Assembly: GCA_024276295.1 (NCBI GenBank)
Contig: JAJRXN010000117.1
Coordinates: 1 to 13,066 of the forward strand
DNA length: 13,066 bases
Origin: Acidobacteriota bacterium
GTDB lineage: Bacteria; Acidobacteriota; Polarisedimenticolia; J045
Reading direction: 5' to 3'
The first letter of the stretch is position 1; every line of letters begins with the position of its first letter. Of this stretch, positions 1 to 6,073 are shown piece after piece. The position numbers and the translations under genes were made by a program. The notes under the pieces are model-generated. The model was not told where the DNA came from and made no database searches. It was given only the letters and a program-made list of their open reading frames with translations.

Positions 1-416
1 ACCTGGTACGACGGAATGTCGACCTTGCGCTCGTTGACCAGGAAGTGGCCGTGGTTGACGAGCTGGCGCGCCTGCGCCCGCGATGCCGCGAAGCCGAGCC
101 GGTACACGACGTTGTCCAGCCGGCGCTCGAGGAACGACAGCAGGCTCTCGCCGGTCACGCCCCGGGAGGCAGCAGCGCGGCGGAAGTAGATCCGGAACTG
201 GCGTTCGAGGACGCCGTAGATCCGCTTGACCTTCTGCTTATCCCGCAGCTGGAGTCCGTAGCCTTGGATCTTGCGCCGCCGATGACCGTGCTGACCCGGC
301 GCGTACGGTCGACGCTTGACCGAGCACTTCTCCTTGAAGCAGCGCTCGCCCTTGAGGAACAGTTGTTCGCCCTCGCGACGGCAGAGCCTGCAGGCGGGAC
401 CGGTATAACGTGCCAT
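1..416 (-). CDS. rpsD: 30S ribosomal protein S4, N-terminal part (cut by left edge)
   Basis: S4 is a primary 16S rRNA-binding protein that helps start 30S assembly, and in E. coli it is also the translational repressor of the alpha operon. About 138 N-terminal residues are visible, starting MARYTGPACRLCRREG; a family member is about 200-210 residues, so roughly the last third is missing. Cysteines C9, C12, C26 and C31 form the zinc-binding knuckle of the C+ form of S4, unlike the zinc-free E. coli protein. The RNA-binding S4 domain begins near residue 92 (RRLDNVVYRLGFA, then SRAQARQLVNHGH). The ATG at 416 is set by a strong GAGGAGG seven bases upstream, which overlaps the rpsK stop codon. The protein is intact as far as seen; rpoA probably follows beyond the edge. 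Confidence 0.97.
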   Translation of the reverse strand, partial: MARYTGPACRLCRREGEQLFLKGERCFKEKCSVKRRPYAPGQHGHRRRKIQGYGLQLRDKQKVKRIYGVLERQFRIYFRRAAASRGVTGESLLSFLERRLDNVVYRLGFAASRAQARQLVNHGHFLVNERKVDIPSYQ

Positions 417-423
417 GACCTGT

Positions 424-430
424 CCTCCTC
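424..430 (-). promoter_or_regulatory. Ribosome binding site of rpsD overlapping the rpsK stop
   Basis: On the minus strand the sequence reads GAGGAGG, seven bases before the rpsD ATG. Its 5' bases overlap the TGA stop of rpsK (429-431). A ribosome ending rpsK therefore sits on the rpsD start site, which suggests translational coupling of S11 and S4. Confidence 0.8.
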
Positions 431-827
431 AGACCCGGCGCCGCTTGGGCGGCCGGCAACCATTGTGTGGAATCGGCGTAACGTCACGAATCGAGCGCAC
501 TTCCAGTCCGGCCGCACCGAGGGCGCGGATCGACGACTCGCGCCCGGCACCCGGTCCCTGGACGCGGACGTCGACGGACTGCACGCCGTGTTCGCGCGCG
601 GACTCGACGGCCTGCGTCGCGGCCATCTGCGCCGCGAACGGCGTTCCCTTGCGCGAGCCCTTGAATCCCGCGCGGCCGGCACTGGACCAGGCGACCACGT
701 TCCCCTGCAGGTCGGTGATCGTGATGATCGTGTTGTTGAACGTCGCCGCGATGTGCGCGACCCCATGGGGGACGAGCTTCTTCTCGCGCCGGCGCGAACC
801 TTTCTTGCCCTTCGAAGACTTCGCCAT
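429..827 (-). CDS. rpsK: 30S ribosomal protein S11
   Basis: S11 sits on the platform of the 30S subunit, near the mRNA exit region and the 690/790 loops of 16S rRNA. The 132-residue product has the normal length (about 129 in E. coli). It carries the family core HIAATFNNTIITITD (residues 25-39), a basic N-terminal tail, and the near-invariant end TPIPHNGCRPPKRRRV. Within that end, N122 matches the E. coli Asn that is converted to isoaspartate. The ATG at 827 has AGGAG eight bases upstream. A 77-base gap separates it from rpsM upstream, the longest gap in the window, and rpsD follows 12 bases downstream. Nothing in the protein itself is unusual. Confidence 0.98.
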   Translation of the reverse strand: MAKSSKGKKGSRRREKKLVPHGVAHIAATFNNTIITITDLQGNVVAWSSAGRAGFKGSRKGTPFAAQMAATQAVESAREHGVQSVDVRVQGPGAGRESSIRALGAAGLEVRSIRDVTPIPHNGCRPPKRRRV

Positions 828-866
828 CGACTGCTCTCCTGGTCACGTCGCCTTCGGGTCGCCGCG

Positions 867-892
867 CGGTCCGGCCGCCAGGCCGGGAACCG
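867..892. repeat. GC-rich inverted repeat in the rpsM-rpsK gap
   Basis: The plus strand reads CGGT CCGGCC, loop GCCA, GGCCGG, a two-base bulge GA, then ACCG. That is a six-pair stem continued past the bulge by four further pairs. It would fold equally in the minus-strand mRNA between the S13 stop and the S11 ribosome binding site. No U run follows it on the minus strand, so it does not look like an intrinsic terminator. It could be a regulatory or processing structure, or only a by-product of high GC content. Confidence 0.45.
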
Positions 893-904
893 GGCCGACC
901 CGCG

Positions 905-1282
905 CTACTTGCGGACCTTCTTCTTGCCCGCAACCGCCACGCGCGGCCCCTTCTTGGTTCGAGCGTTGGTGTGGGTCCGCTGACCCCGCACCGGAAGGCC
1001 GGACCTGTGTCTGATGCCCCTGTAGCACCCGATCTCGATCAGGCGCTTGATATCCATCTGGATGTTCTTGCGCAGATCGCCCTCGACGCGCCCCTCGTCC
1101 TGGATGATCTGCCGGATCCGCCGCTGCTGGTCCTCCGTCAGGTCCTTGACGCGGACCTCCGGCGGCACGTTGGCGGCGGCGAGGATCTTGTCCGAGCGCG
1201 ACTTGCCGATCCCGAAGATGTACGTCAGCGCCACGTCGATGCGCTTGTTCAGCGGAAGGTCGATACCCGCGATGCGTGCCAT
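905..1282 (-). CDS. rpsM: 30S ribosomal protein S13
   Basis: S13 lies in the head of the 30S subunit, contacts the P-site tRNA through its C-terminal tail, and forms bridges to the 50S subunit. The 125 residues match the family length (118-126). Recognisable stretches are MARIAGIDLPLNKR at the start, the helix-hairpin-helix-type segment YIFGIGKSRSDKIL, CYRGIRHRSGLPVRGQRT in the centre of the rRNA-binding part, and a lysine-rich tail ending KKKVRK. The ATG at 1282 has GAGGAG nine bases upstream. It follows rpmJ by 19 bases and opens the alpha-operon part of the cluster (S13, S11, S4). Confidence 0.98.
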   Translation of the reverse strand: MARIAGIDLPLNKRIDVALTYIFGIGKSRSDKILAAANVPPEVRVKDLTEDQQRRIRQIIQDEGRVEGDLRKNIQMDIKRLIEIGCYRGIRHRSGLPVRGQRTHTNARTKKGPRVAVAGKKKVRK

Positions 1283-1301
1283 TGTTTCAGACTCCTCGGG
1301 T

Positions 1302-1415
1302 TCAGCCCTGGCGCTGCTTGTGCTTCGGGTTGTCGCAGATCACCCGGATCACACCCTTGCGCCGGACGATCTTGCACTTGTCACACATCTTCTTGACGGA
1401 CGCCCTGACTTTCAT
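1302..1415 (-). CDS. rpmJ: 50S ribosomal protein L36
   Basis: L36 is the smallest protein of the 50S subunit; it binds 23S rRNA near the base of the L7/L12 stalk and helps late assembly. The gene encodes 37 residues, the exact usual length, starting MKVRASVKKMCDKCK and ending DNPKHKQRQG. C11, C14, C27 and H32 form the zinc-ribbon site, so this is the zinc-binding (C+) form. The ATG at 1415 has GGAG six bases upstream. Its place between infA and rpsM is the classic one. The gene is complete; only its small size makes it easy to miss. Confidence 0.97.
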   Translation of the reverse strand: MKVRASVKKMCDKCKIVRRKGVIRVICDNPKHKQRQG

Positions 1416-1432
1416 CGGTCACTCCACCTGGC

Positions 1433-1651
1433 CTACTTGTAGCGGTAGACGATTCGCCCGCGATTGAGATCGTAGGGCGAGAGTTCCACCAGCACCCGAT
1501 CGCCCGGCAGGATCCGGATGAAATGCTTGCGCATCTTGCCGGAGATGTGGGCGAGCACGAGATGTCCGTTGTCCAGCTTGACGCGGAACATGGCGTTGGG
1601 AAGGGTCTCTTCCACGACCGCCTCGACCTGGATTGCTTCTTCCTTAGGCAC
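1433..1651 (-). CDS. infA: Translation initiation factor IF-1
   Basis: IF-1 is a small OB-fold protein that occupies the A site of the 30S subunit during initiation and strengthens the action of IF-2 and IF-3. With a GTG start at 1651 the product has 72 residues, exactly the E. coli length. It contains the signature stretches LPNAMFRVKLDNGH, HISGKMRKHFIRILPGDRV and SPYDLNRGRIVYR. The start is supported by GAGGAG seven bases upstream and by length. The first eight bases overlap the end of map in another frame, so translation of the two is probably coupled. The longer in-frame reading upstream of the GTG does not resemble IF-1 and lies within map. Confidence 0.96.
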   Translation of the reverse strand: MPKEEAIQVEAVVEETLPNAMFRVKLDNGHLVLAHISGKMRKHFIRILPGDRVLVELSPYDLNRGRIVYRYK

Positions 1652-2426
1652 TGTTCCGCTCCTCACCGCAGTCGACCGCAACCGGGTCGCCCAGCACGCG
1701 CGGCCCATCCGCGGTGGCGGCGACGACCAGTTCCCAGTGCGCCGCCTTCGATCCATCCTTCGTGACCGCCGTCCATCCGTCCGACAGCACCCGGACCTCC
1801 GGATTGCCGGCGGTGATCATCGGTTCGATCGCCAGCACGTTGCCAGCCTCGATCCGCGGCGTCGCGCGGTTCGTGCGGTAGTTCGGGATCTGCGGTTCTT
1901 CGTGCATCCGCGTACCGATCCCGTGCCCGACGAACTCGCGCACCACTCCGAGGGCGTGCGCCGTCGCGTGCTCCTCGACCGCCCGGCCGACGTCTCCGAT
2001 CCGGCGGCCCGGCCTGACCTGCTCGATCGCCTTCATCAGGCACTCACGCGTCACCCGGGACAGCTCGCGGTCCACGTCGCTGACATCCCCGACCAGGCAG
2101 GTGATCGCCGAGTCCCCGTAGTACCCGTCCAGAAGGACGCCAAAATCGATGCTGACGAGATCTCCGGACTCGAGCCGTCGCGGCCCCGGGATGCCGTGGA
2201 CCACCTGTTCATTGATCGATACGCACAGCGAGGCAGGATACCCCATGTAGCCCTTGAATGCCGGGCGCGCGCCGAAATCGGCGCACCGCGCCTCGGCATG
2301 GCGGTCCAGCTCCGCCGTACTGACCCCCTCGCGGCACATGGCGTCCAGCTCGGCGAGGATCGTCCGCACGACCCGGCAGGCCCGGTCGATGCGGTCGATC
2401 TCGTCCATGCTTCGGCGCGCGATCAC
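1644..2426 (-). CDS. map: Methionine aminopeptidase, type I
   Basis: The enzyme removes the N-terminal methionine from new proteins, using a two-metal centre. The 260-residue product shows the five metal ligands in the expected order: D94 (LVSIDFG), D105 (YYGDSA), H168 (GHGIG), E201 (AIEPM) and E232. The substrate-pocket histidine H77 (VVHGIP) is also present. One deviation is clear: the usual QxEHT around the last ligand reads H-W-E-L-V, so the glutamate remains while the neighbouring Gln, His and Thr are replaced. The GTG start at 2426 overlaps the adk stop as GTGA; an ATG at 2408 is an alternative that would shorten the protein by six residues. The 3' end overlaps infA by eight bases. Activity is likely but the altered motif leaves some doubt. 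Confidence 0.95.
   Translation of the reverse strand: MIARRSMDEIDRIDRACRVVRTILAELDAMCREGVSTAELDRHAEARCADFGARPAFKGYMGYPASLCVSINEQVVHGIPGPRRLESGDLVSIDFGVLLDGYYGDSAITCLVGDVSDVDRELSRVTRECLMKAIEQVRPGRRIGDVGRAVEEHATAHALGVVREFVGHGIGTRMHEEPQIPNYRTNRATPRIEAGNVLAIEPMITAGNPEVRVLSDGWTAVTKDGSKAAHWELVVAATADGPRVLGDPVAVDCGEERNSA
1659..1664 (-). promoter_or_regulatory. Ribosome binding site of infA inside map
   Basis: GAGGAG on the minus strand lies seven bases before the infA GTG and within the last codons of map. It fixes the 72-residue start of IF-1 and indicates that ribosomes finishing map can restart on infA. Confidence 0.7.
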
Positions 2427-3001
2427 GAGGCCGCCCCGTCGAGGACCGCCCGGATGCGGCCGAAGACGTCGTCGATCGATCCCGTGCCGTCGATGCGCCG
2501 CAGAAGCCCTTGCTTTTCATAGAGTTCCAGCATCGGCTGGGTCTTTTCGGTGTAGACCCGCAGGCGCTCGCGGAACGTCTCGACGTTGTCGTCGGCCCGG
2601 ACTTCCCGGCTGCTCTTCCGGCGCGTCTGCATCCGCTCGATCGCGACGTCCTCCGGGATCTCCAGCAGGAGCACCGCATCGAGCCGCTCGCCGCGCCGCG
2701 CGAGAATCTCGTCCAGCAGGGCCGTCTGCGCCGCCGTGCGCGGGAACCCGTCGAGCAGGTATCCCTTCCGGGCGTCGTCGCGACGCAGTCGCTGTTCGAC
2801 CACCTCGGCGACGAGTTCGTCGGAGACCAGGTGCCCGCGGGCCATCACGTCCTCGACCCGGCGCCCCAGATCGGTGCCCTCGGCGATCGCCTCGCGGAGC
2901 ATCGCACCCGTCGAGACGTGCGGAATCCCCCAAGTCGCGCTGATCCGCGCGGCCTGCGTGCCCTTGCCGGCTCCTGGAGGACCGAGGATGACGAGGCGCA
3001 C
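2423..3001 (-). CDS. adk: Adenylate kinase, short-lid form
   Basis: Adenylate kinase interconverts ATP + AMP and 2 ADP in the cytoplasm and keeps the adenylate pool balanced. The 192-residue protein begins with the P-loop GPPGAGKGT (residues 7-15). It continues with the AMP-binding region STGAMLR (30-36) and the signature DGFPRT (84-89). The lid is reduced to a short basic loop ending in RADD (136-139), with no zinc-binding cysteines, so it is the short type (about 190 residues against 214 in E. coli). The GTG start at 3001 is seven bases after the secY stop and has the full Shine-Dalgarno octamer GGAGGTGA upstream. The secY-adk-map-infA order is common in many bacterial phyla. Confidence 0.97.
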   Translation of the reverse strand: MRLVILGPPGAGKGTQAARISATWGIPHVSTGAMLREAIAEGTDLGRRVEDVMARGHLVSDELVAEVVEQRLRRDDARKGYLLDGFPRTAAQTALLDEILARRGERLDAVLLLEIPEDVAIERMQTRRKSSREVRADDNVETFRERLRVYTEKTQPMLELYEKQGLLRRIDGTGSIDDVFGRIRAVLDGAAS

Positions 3002-3008
3002 CGTTCCG

Positions 3009-3016
3009 TCACCTCC
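3009..3016 (-). promoter_or_regulatory. Extended ribosome binding site of adk overlapping the secY stop
   Basis: The minus strand reads GGAGGTGA, eight bases complementary to the 3' end of 16S rRNA. Its last three bases are the TGA stop of secY. The GGAGG core is ten bases from the adk GTG. This is a very strong site and may offset the weaker GTG start. Confidence 0.8.
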
Positions 3017-4406
3017 TGCCCCGGATCCTGGTCTTCTTCAGGAATCCGTCGTAGTGCCGCATCACGAGCTGGCTCTCGATCTGCTGCACGGTGTCCATCC
3101 CGACCCCGACGACGATCAGCAGCGACGTGCCGCCGAAGTAGAACTGCAGGCCGAGTCCATCGAGGATGAACCGCGGCACGTACTCGTTGAAGAAATGTCC
3201 CACCGCCGCCGGTTCGAGCATGTGCAGCGGGAAGCCGCTGATCAGGAAGATCGGCAACAGCGAGACGGCCGACAGGTAGATCGCGCCCGCGAACGTCAGC
3301 CGCGTCAGCACGCGGTCGATGTACTCGGCGGTCTTCTTGCCCGGCCGCACCCCGGGGATGAACCCGCCGACCCGCTTCATGTTCTCCGCCGTGTCGATCG
3401 GGTTGAAGATGATCGAGGTGTAGAAGAAGCAGAAGAACAGGATCAGGCCGACGTACAGCAGGTCCCACAGCGGCATGTTGTAGTTGAGCTGCCGGTTGAG
3501 GAACCCGAGGAACGGAATCGGCCACGCCGAGTACAGGTACTGGATCAGCGCGTTCGGCAGCGCGAGCAGCGAGGACGCGAAGATGACCGGAATCACGCCG
3601 CCGGTATTGACCTTGAGCGGCAGGAAGGTCGCCGTGCCCCGCATCACGCGGCGTCCGCGCACGCGGCTCGCGTACTGGATCGGGATCCGCCGCTGCGCGC
3701 GCTCGACGAACACCACCGCCGCGACGACGGCGATCATCACCACGAGCAGCAGCGCGACCTGGAACAGGTTCCGCTCGCCGCGGACCATCTCGCGGATCAT
3801 GCCGATCGATGCCGGCACCAGCCCGGCGACGATGCCGGCGAAGATGATCAACGAGATTCCGTTGCCGATGCCGCGCTCGGTGATCTGCTCACCGAGCCAC
3901 ATCACGAACGCGCAGCCGGTGGTCAGCGTCAGCGCCGTGATCAGGTAGAACAACGGCCCCGGATCCGGGACGATCGGCCCGGCACTGCCGCCGGACAGGT
4001 TGCTGACCCAGAACGCGATCCCGAACGACTGGATCGCCGACAGGACCACCGTGCCGTAGCGCGTGTACTGCGTGATCTTGCGCCGACCGACCTCGCCTTC
4101 CTTCTGCAGGCGCTCGAGATAGGGCCAGACGACCGCCAGCAGCTGGAGAATGATCGAAGCGGAAATGTACGGCATGATCCCGAGCCCGAAGATCGTCATC
4201 TGGCTGAAGTTGCCGCCCGTGAACACGTCGACCATGCCGAACACGCCACCGGCGTTGGCCGCGAACCACTCCTGCAGCGCGGCGGCGTTGATCCCGGGCA
4301 GCGGGACGAACTTCCCGACCCGGTAGACCGCCAGCAGCCCGAGCGTGAACAGCACGCGACGGCGCAGGTCTTCGATCCGGAAGATGTTCTGCAGGCTCTC
4401 GATCAT
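3009..4406 (-). CDS. secY: Protein translocase channel subunit SecY
   Basis: SecY is the ten-helix inner-membrane pore of the Sec translocon; with SecE and SecG it passes proteins driven by SecA or by the ribosome. The product has 465 residues (443 in E. coli). Hydrophobic segments lie near residues 18-36, 71-92, 117-137, 150-170, 182-200, 214-235, 268-290, 314-335, 369-390 and 422-438. Family stretches include WLGEQITERGIGNGIS (170-185), the cytoplasmic RRIPIQYA (239-246), the loop NPIDTAENMKRVGG used by SecA and ribosomes, and YFGGTSLLIVVGVGMDT in the last helix. The loop between helices 9 and 10 (about 391-421) is longer than in E. coli. It lies 26 bases after rplO and just before adk. Confidence 0.98.
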   Translation of the reverse strand: MIESLQNIFRIEDLRRRVLFTLGLLAVYRVGKFVPLPGINAAALQEWFAANAGGVFGMVDVFTGGNFSQMTIFGLGIMPYISASIILQLLAVVWPYLERLQKEGEVGRRKITQYTRYGTVVLSAIQSFGIAFWVSNLSGGSAGPIVPDPGPLFYLITALTLTTGCAFVMWLGEQITERGIGNGISLIIFAGIVAGLVPASIGMIREMVRGERNLFQVALLLVVMIAVVAAVVFVERAQRRIPIQYASRVRGRRVMRGTATFLPLKVNTGGVIPVIFASSLLALPNALIQYLYSAWPIPFLGFLNRQLNYNMPLWDLLYVGLILFFCFFYTSIIFNPIDTAENMKRVGGFIPGVRPGKKTAEYIDRVLTRLTFAGAIYLSAVSLLPIFLISGFPLHMLEPAAVGHFFNEYVPRFILDGLGLQFYFGGTSLLIVVGVGMDTVQQIESQLVMRHYDGFLKKTRIRGRR

Positions 4407-4432
4407 GCTCTATCCGCCCGTCCGTTCGTCGC

Positions 4433-4882
4433 TCAGCTGCCGAGGATCTCGAGGCTGCCGCCAGCCGCCTCGACCTTTGCCCTGGCTCCCGCGCTCGCGG
4501 CATGGACCTGCACGCGCAGCGCCACCGCCAGTTCCCCGCTGCCCAGCAGCTTGACGCGCCGGGTCTCGGAGCGCTTGAGGATGCCGCGCTCGGCGAGCAG
4601 TTCCGGCGTCACTTCGGTTCCCGCCTCGAACACGCCGAGTCGCGCGACGTTGACCTCGGCATACTCCTGACGGAACGGATTGCGGAAGCCCCGCTTCGGC
4701 ACGCGCCGAACGAGCGGCATCTGGCCGCCCTCGAAATACCACGCGCGCGAATACCCGGACCGGGACTTCTGCCCCTTGTGCCCACGGCCCGCCGTCTTGC
4801 CGCTCCCCGATCCGGGTCCCCGCCCGAGTCGCTTGCGCGGCCTCGTGGCGCCGGGCGCCGGTCCGATGTCGTGCAGTCTCAT
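4433..4882 (-). CDS. rplO: 50S ribosomal protein L15
   Basis: L15 binds 23S rRNA in the 50S interior and is a late-assembly protein. The 149-residue product has the usual length (144 in E. coli). Its extended, glycine- and arginine-rich N-terminal arm includes RKRLGRGPGSGSGKTAGRGH (about residues 16-35) and GQKSRSGYSR, and a globular C-terminal domain ends EAAGGSLEILGS. The segment FEGGQMPLVRRVPKRGF is a family hallmark. The ATG at 4882 has GGAG six bases upstream. It sits between rpmD and secY, the normal order. Confidence 0.98.
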   Translation of the reverse strand: MRLHDIGPAPGATRPRKRLGRGPGSGSGKTAGRGHKGQKSRSGYSRAWYFEGGQMPLVRRVPKRGFRNPFRQEYAEVNVARLGVFEAGTEVTPELLAERGILKRSETRRVKLLGSGELAVALRVQVHAASAGARAKVEAAGGSLEILGS

Positions 4883-4904
4883 CGTCCACTCCGGGCCGCG
4901 CGGC

Positions 4905-5111
4905 TCAGCGCGCGTCCTGCCGCTTCTCGTCGACGATCTCGACGAGATGCGGGATCTTGGCCACCATGCCGCGGATCGCCGGGTGATCCGGCTTCTCCAC
5001 GACGCGGTCGATCCGTCCCAGTCCCAGCGCGGCGAGCGTGCGTTTCTGCCGCACCGGCCGTCCGATTCCGCTCCGCACCTGTCTGATGCGGATCGTCTTG
5101 CCCGTGCTCAT
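4905..5111 (-). CDS. rpmD: 50S ribosomal protein L30
   Basis: L30 is a small 50S protein that is absent from some bacterial lineages such as cyanobacteria. The 68-residue product is slightly longer than the usual 58-61, mainly by a C-terminal tail (DEKRQDAR). Recognisable stretches are IRIRQVRSGIGRP near the N-terminus, TLAALGLGRIDRVV in the centre, and KPDHPAIRGMVAKIPHLVEI near the end. The ATG at 5111 overlaps the rpsE stop as ATGA, which points to coupled translation. Much longer readings in this frame start inside rpsE and are not real starts. Confidence 0.96.
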   Translation of the reverse strand: MSTGKTIRIRQVRSGIGRPVRQKRTLAALGLGRIDRVVEKPDHPAIRGMVAKIPHLVEIVDEKRQDAR

Positions 5112-5650
5112 GCGTCGCCCTCCGCCACCGCCGCGCCCGCCGTGGCCTTCGGTACGAGCGACTCGGGTGCGACCCCGCGCAGGCGAGCCACCTCGCGCGC
5201 ATCCTTGAGCTGCTGCAGGCCGTCGAACGTCGCCCGCACCACGTTGTGCGGGTTCTGCGTCCCGAGGCACTTGGTCAGCACGTCCTGCACTCCCAGCGAC
5301 TCGAGGATCGCGCGCACCGCTCCCCCGGCGATCACGCCGGTTCCCGGCGCAGCCGGCTTGAGCAGCACCCGCCCGGCGCCGTGCCGGCCGATCACGATGT
5401 GAGGTATCGTCGTCCCCTTGAGCGGGACCTTGATCATGCTGCGCTTCGCCTGCTCGATCCCCTTTGCGATCGCCGACGGGACCTCCTTGGCCTTCCCGGC
5501 GCCGAACCCGACCGAGCCCTTGCCGTCCCCGACGACCACCAGGGCCGAGAACGAGAAGTTCTTCCCGCCCTTGACCACCTTGGTGACGCGGTTGATGAAG
5601 ACGACCTGGTCTCGAAGATCCGAGCCGTCACGATCTCTTCCGAATGCCAC
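5108..5650 (-). CDS. rpsE: 30S ribosomal protein S5
   Basis: S5 helps keep decoding accurate and lines the mRNA entry side of the 30S subunit with S3 and S4. From the GTG at 5650 the product has 180 residues (167 in E. coli). It contains the double-stranded RNA-binding-like N-terminal domain with INRVTKVVKGGKNFSFSALV and GDGKGSVGFGAGKAKEVP, and the C-terminal domain with PGTGVIAGGAVRAILE. The start is chosen from GGAGG five bases upstream; an earlier in-frame ATG at 5752 lies inside rplR and adds residues unlike S5. It follows rplR after 31 bases and overlaps rpmD by four. Confidence 0.95.
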   Translation of the reverse strand: MAFGRDRDGSDLRDQVVFINRVTKVVKGGKNFSFSALVVVGDGKGSVGFGAGKAKEVPSAIAKGIEQAKRSMIKVPLKGTTIPHIVIGRHGAGRVLLKPAAPGTGVIAGGAVRAILESLGVQDVLTKCLGTQNPHNVVRATFDGLQQLKDAREVARLRGVAPESLVPKATAGAAVAEGDA

Positions 5651-5655
5651 TTCGC

Positions 5656-5660
5656 CCTCC
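5656..5660 (-). promoter_or_regulatory. Ribosome binding site deciding the rpsE GTG start
   Basis: GGAGG on the minus strand, five bases before the GTG at 5648-5650, lies in the short gap after rplR. It supports the GTG start over any longer reading into rplR. Confidence 0.7.
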
Positions 5661-5681
5661 GCGCTCGGCGTGTTCCGGTCC

Positions 5682-6050
5682 TCAGAACCGGAGCCCGCCC
5701 TCCCGGGCCGCGTCCGCCAACGCCTTGACCCGACCGTGATACAGGTATCCACCGCGGTCGAACACCGCCTGCTCGATACCCTTGGCCTTGAGCCGCTCCG
5801 CGATCCGTGCCCCGACGACCCGCGCGGAGGCGATGTTCCCGCCGCCGCTGATCTCGCCGCGCACTTCAGGATCGAGCGTCGACGCCGCGGCGAGCGTCAC
5901 GCCGTTGACGTCGTCGATCGCCTGCACGTAGATGTGCTTCAGGCTGCGGTAGACAGCCAGGCGCGGCTTGTCCGGATGACCCGTGATCCTGGCCCGGATC
6001 CGCCGCCGGACCTTGACCCGCGCCTTCTTGCGGTCCTTCTTCGAATACAT
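5682..6050 (-). CDS. rplR: 50S ribosomal protein L18
   Basis: L18 binds 5S rRNA and, with L5, places it in the central protuberance of the 50S subunit. From the ATG at 6050 the product has 122 residues (117 in E. coli). It has a very basic N-terminal arm (KKDRKKARVKVRRRIRARI) followed by the conserved KPRLAVYRSLKHIYVQAIDD and a C-terminal YLYHGRVKALADAAREGGLRF-type end. GGAG lies nine bases upstream of this ATG. A TTG 18 bases further up is possible but less likely. Confidence 0.96.
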   Translation of the reverse strand: MYSKKDRKKARVKVRRRIRARITGHPDKPRLAVYRSLKHIYVQAIDDVNGVTLAAASTLDPEVRGEISGGGNIASARVVGARIAERLKAKGIEQAVFDRGGYLYHGRVKALADAAREGGLRF

Positions 6051-6073
6051 CGCTGCGCTCTCCCGCAACTCGT

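Noticed and set aside
867..892. The inverted repeat after rpsM as an intrinsic terminator.
   Set aside because: No run of U follows the stem in the minus-strand transcript; the bases after it are GC-rich, and rpsK and rpsD continue with good ribosome binding sites.
45..983. A 312-codon plus-strand open frame opposite rpsD, rpsK and the end of rpsM.
   Set aside because: The minus-strand genes are certain from family motifs, and this product has no recognisable features.
2586..4670. A 694-codon open frame on the plus strand, antisense to adk, secY and rplO.
   Set aside because: It lies fully opposite strongly conserved genes, and its product is a low-complexity mix rich in Arg, Asp, Gln and His with no recognisable domain. 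High GC content removes stop codons from antisense frames, so this is a shadow.
5651..5752. A longer S5 beginning at an ATG at 5752.
   Set aside because: The additional residues lie inside rplR in another frame and do not resemble S5; GGAGG directly before the GTG at 5650 fixes the shorter start.
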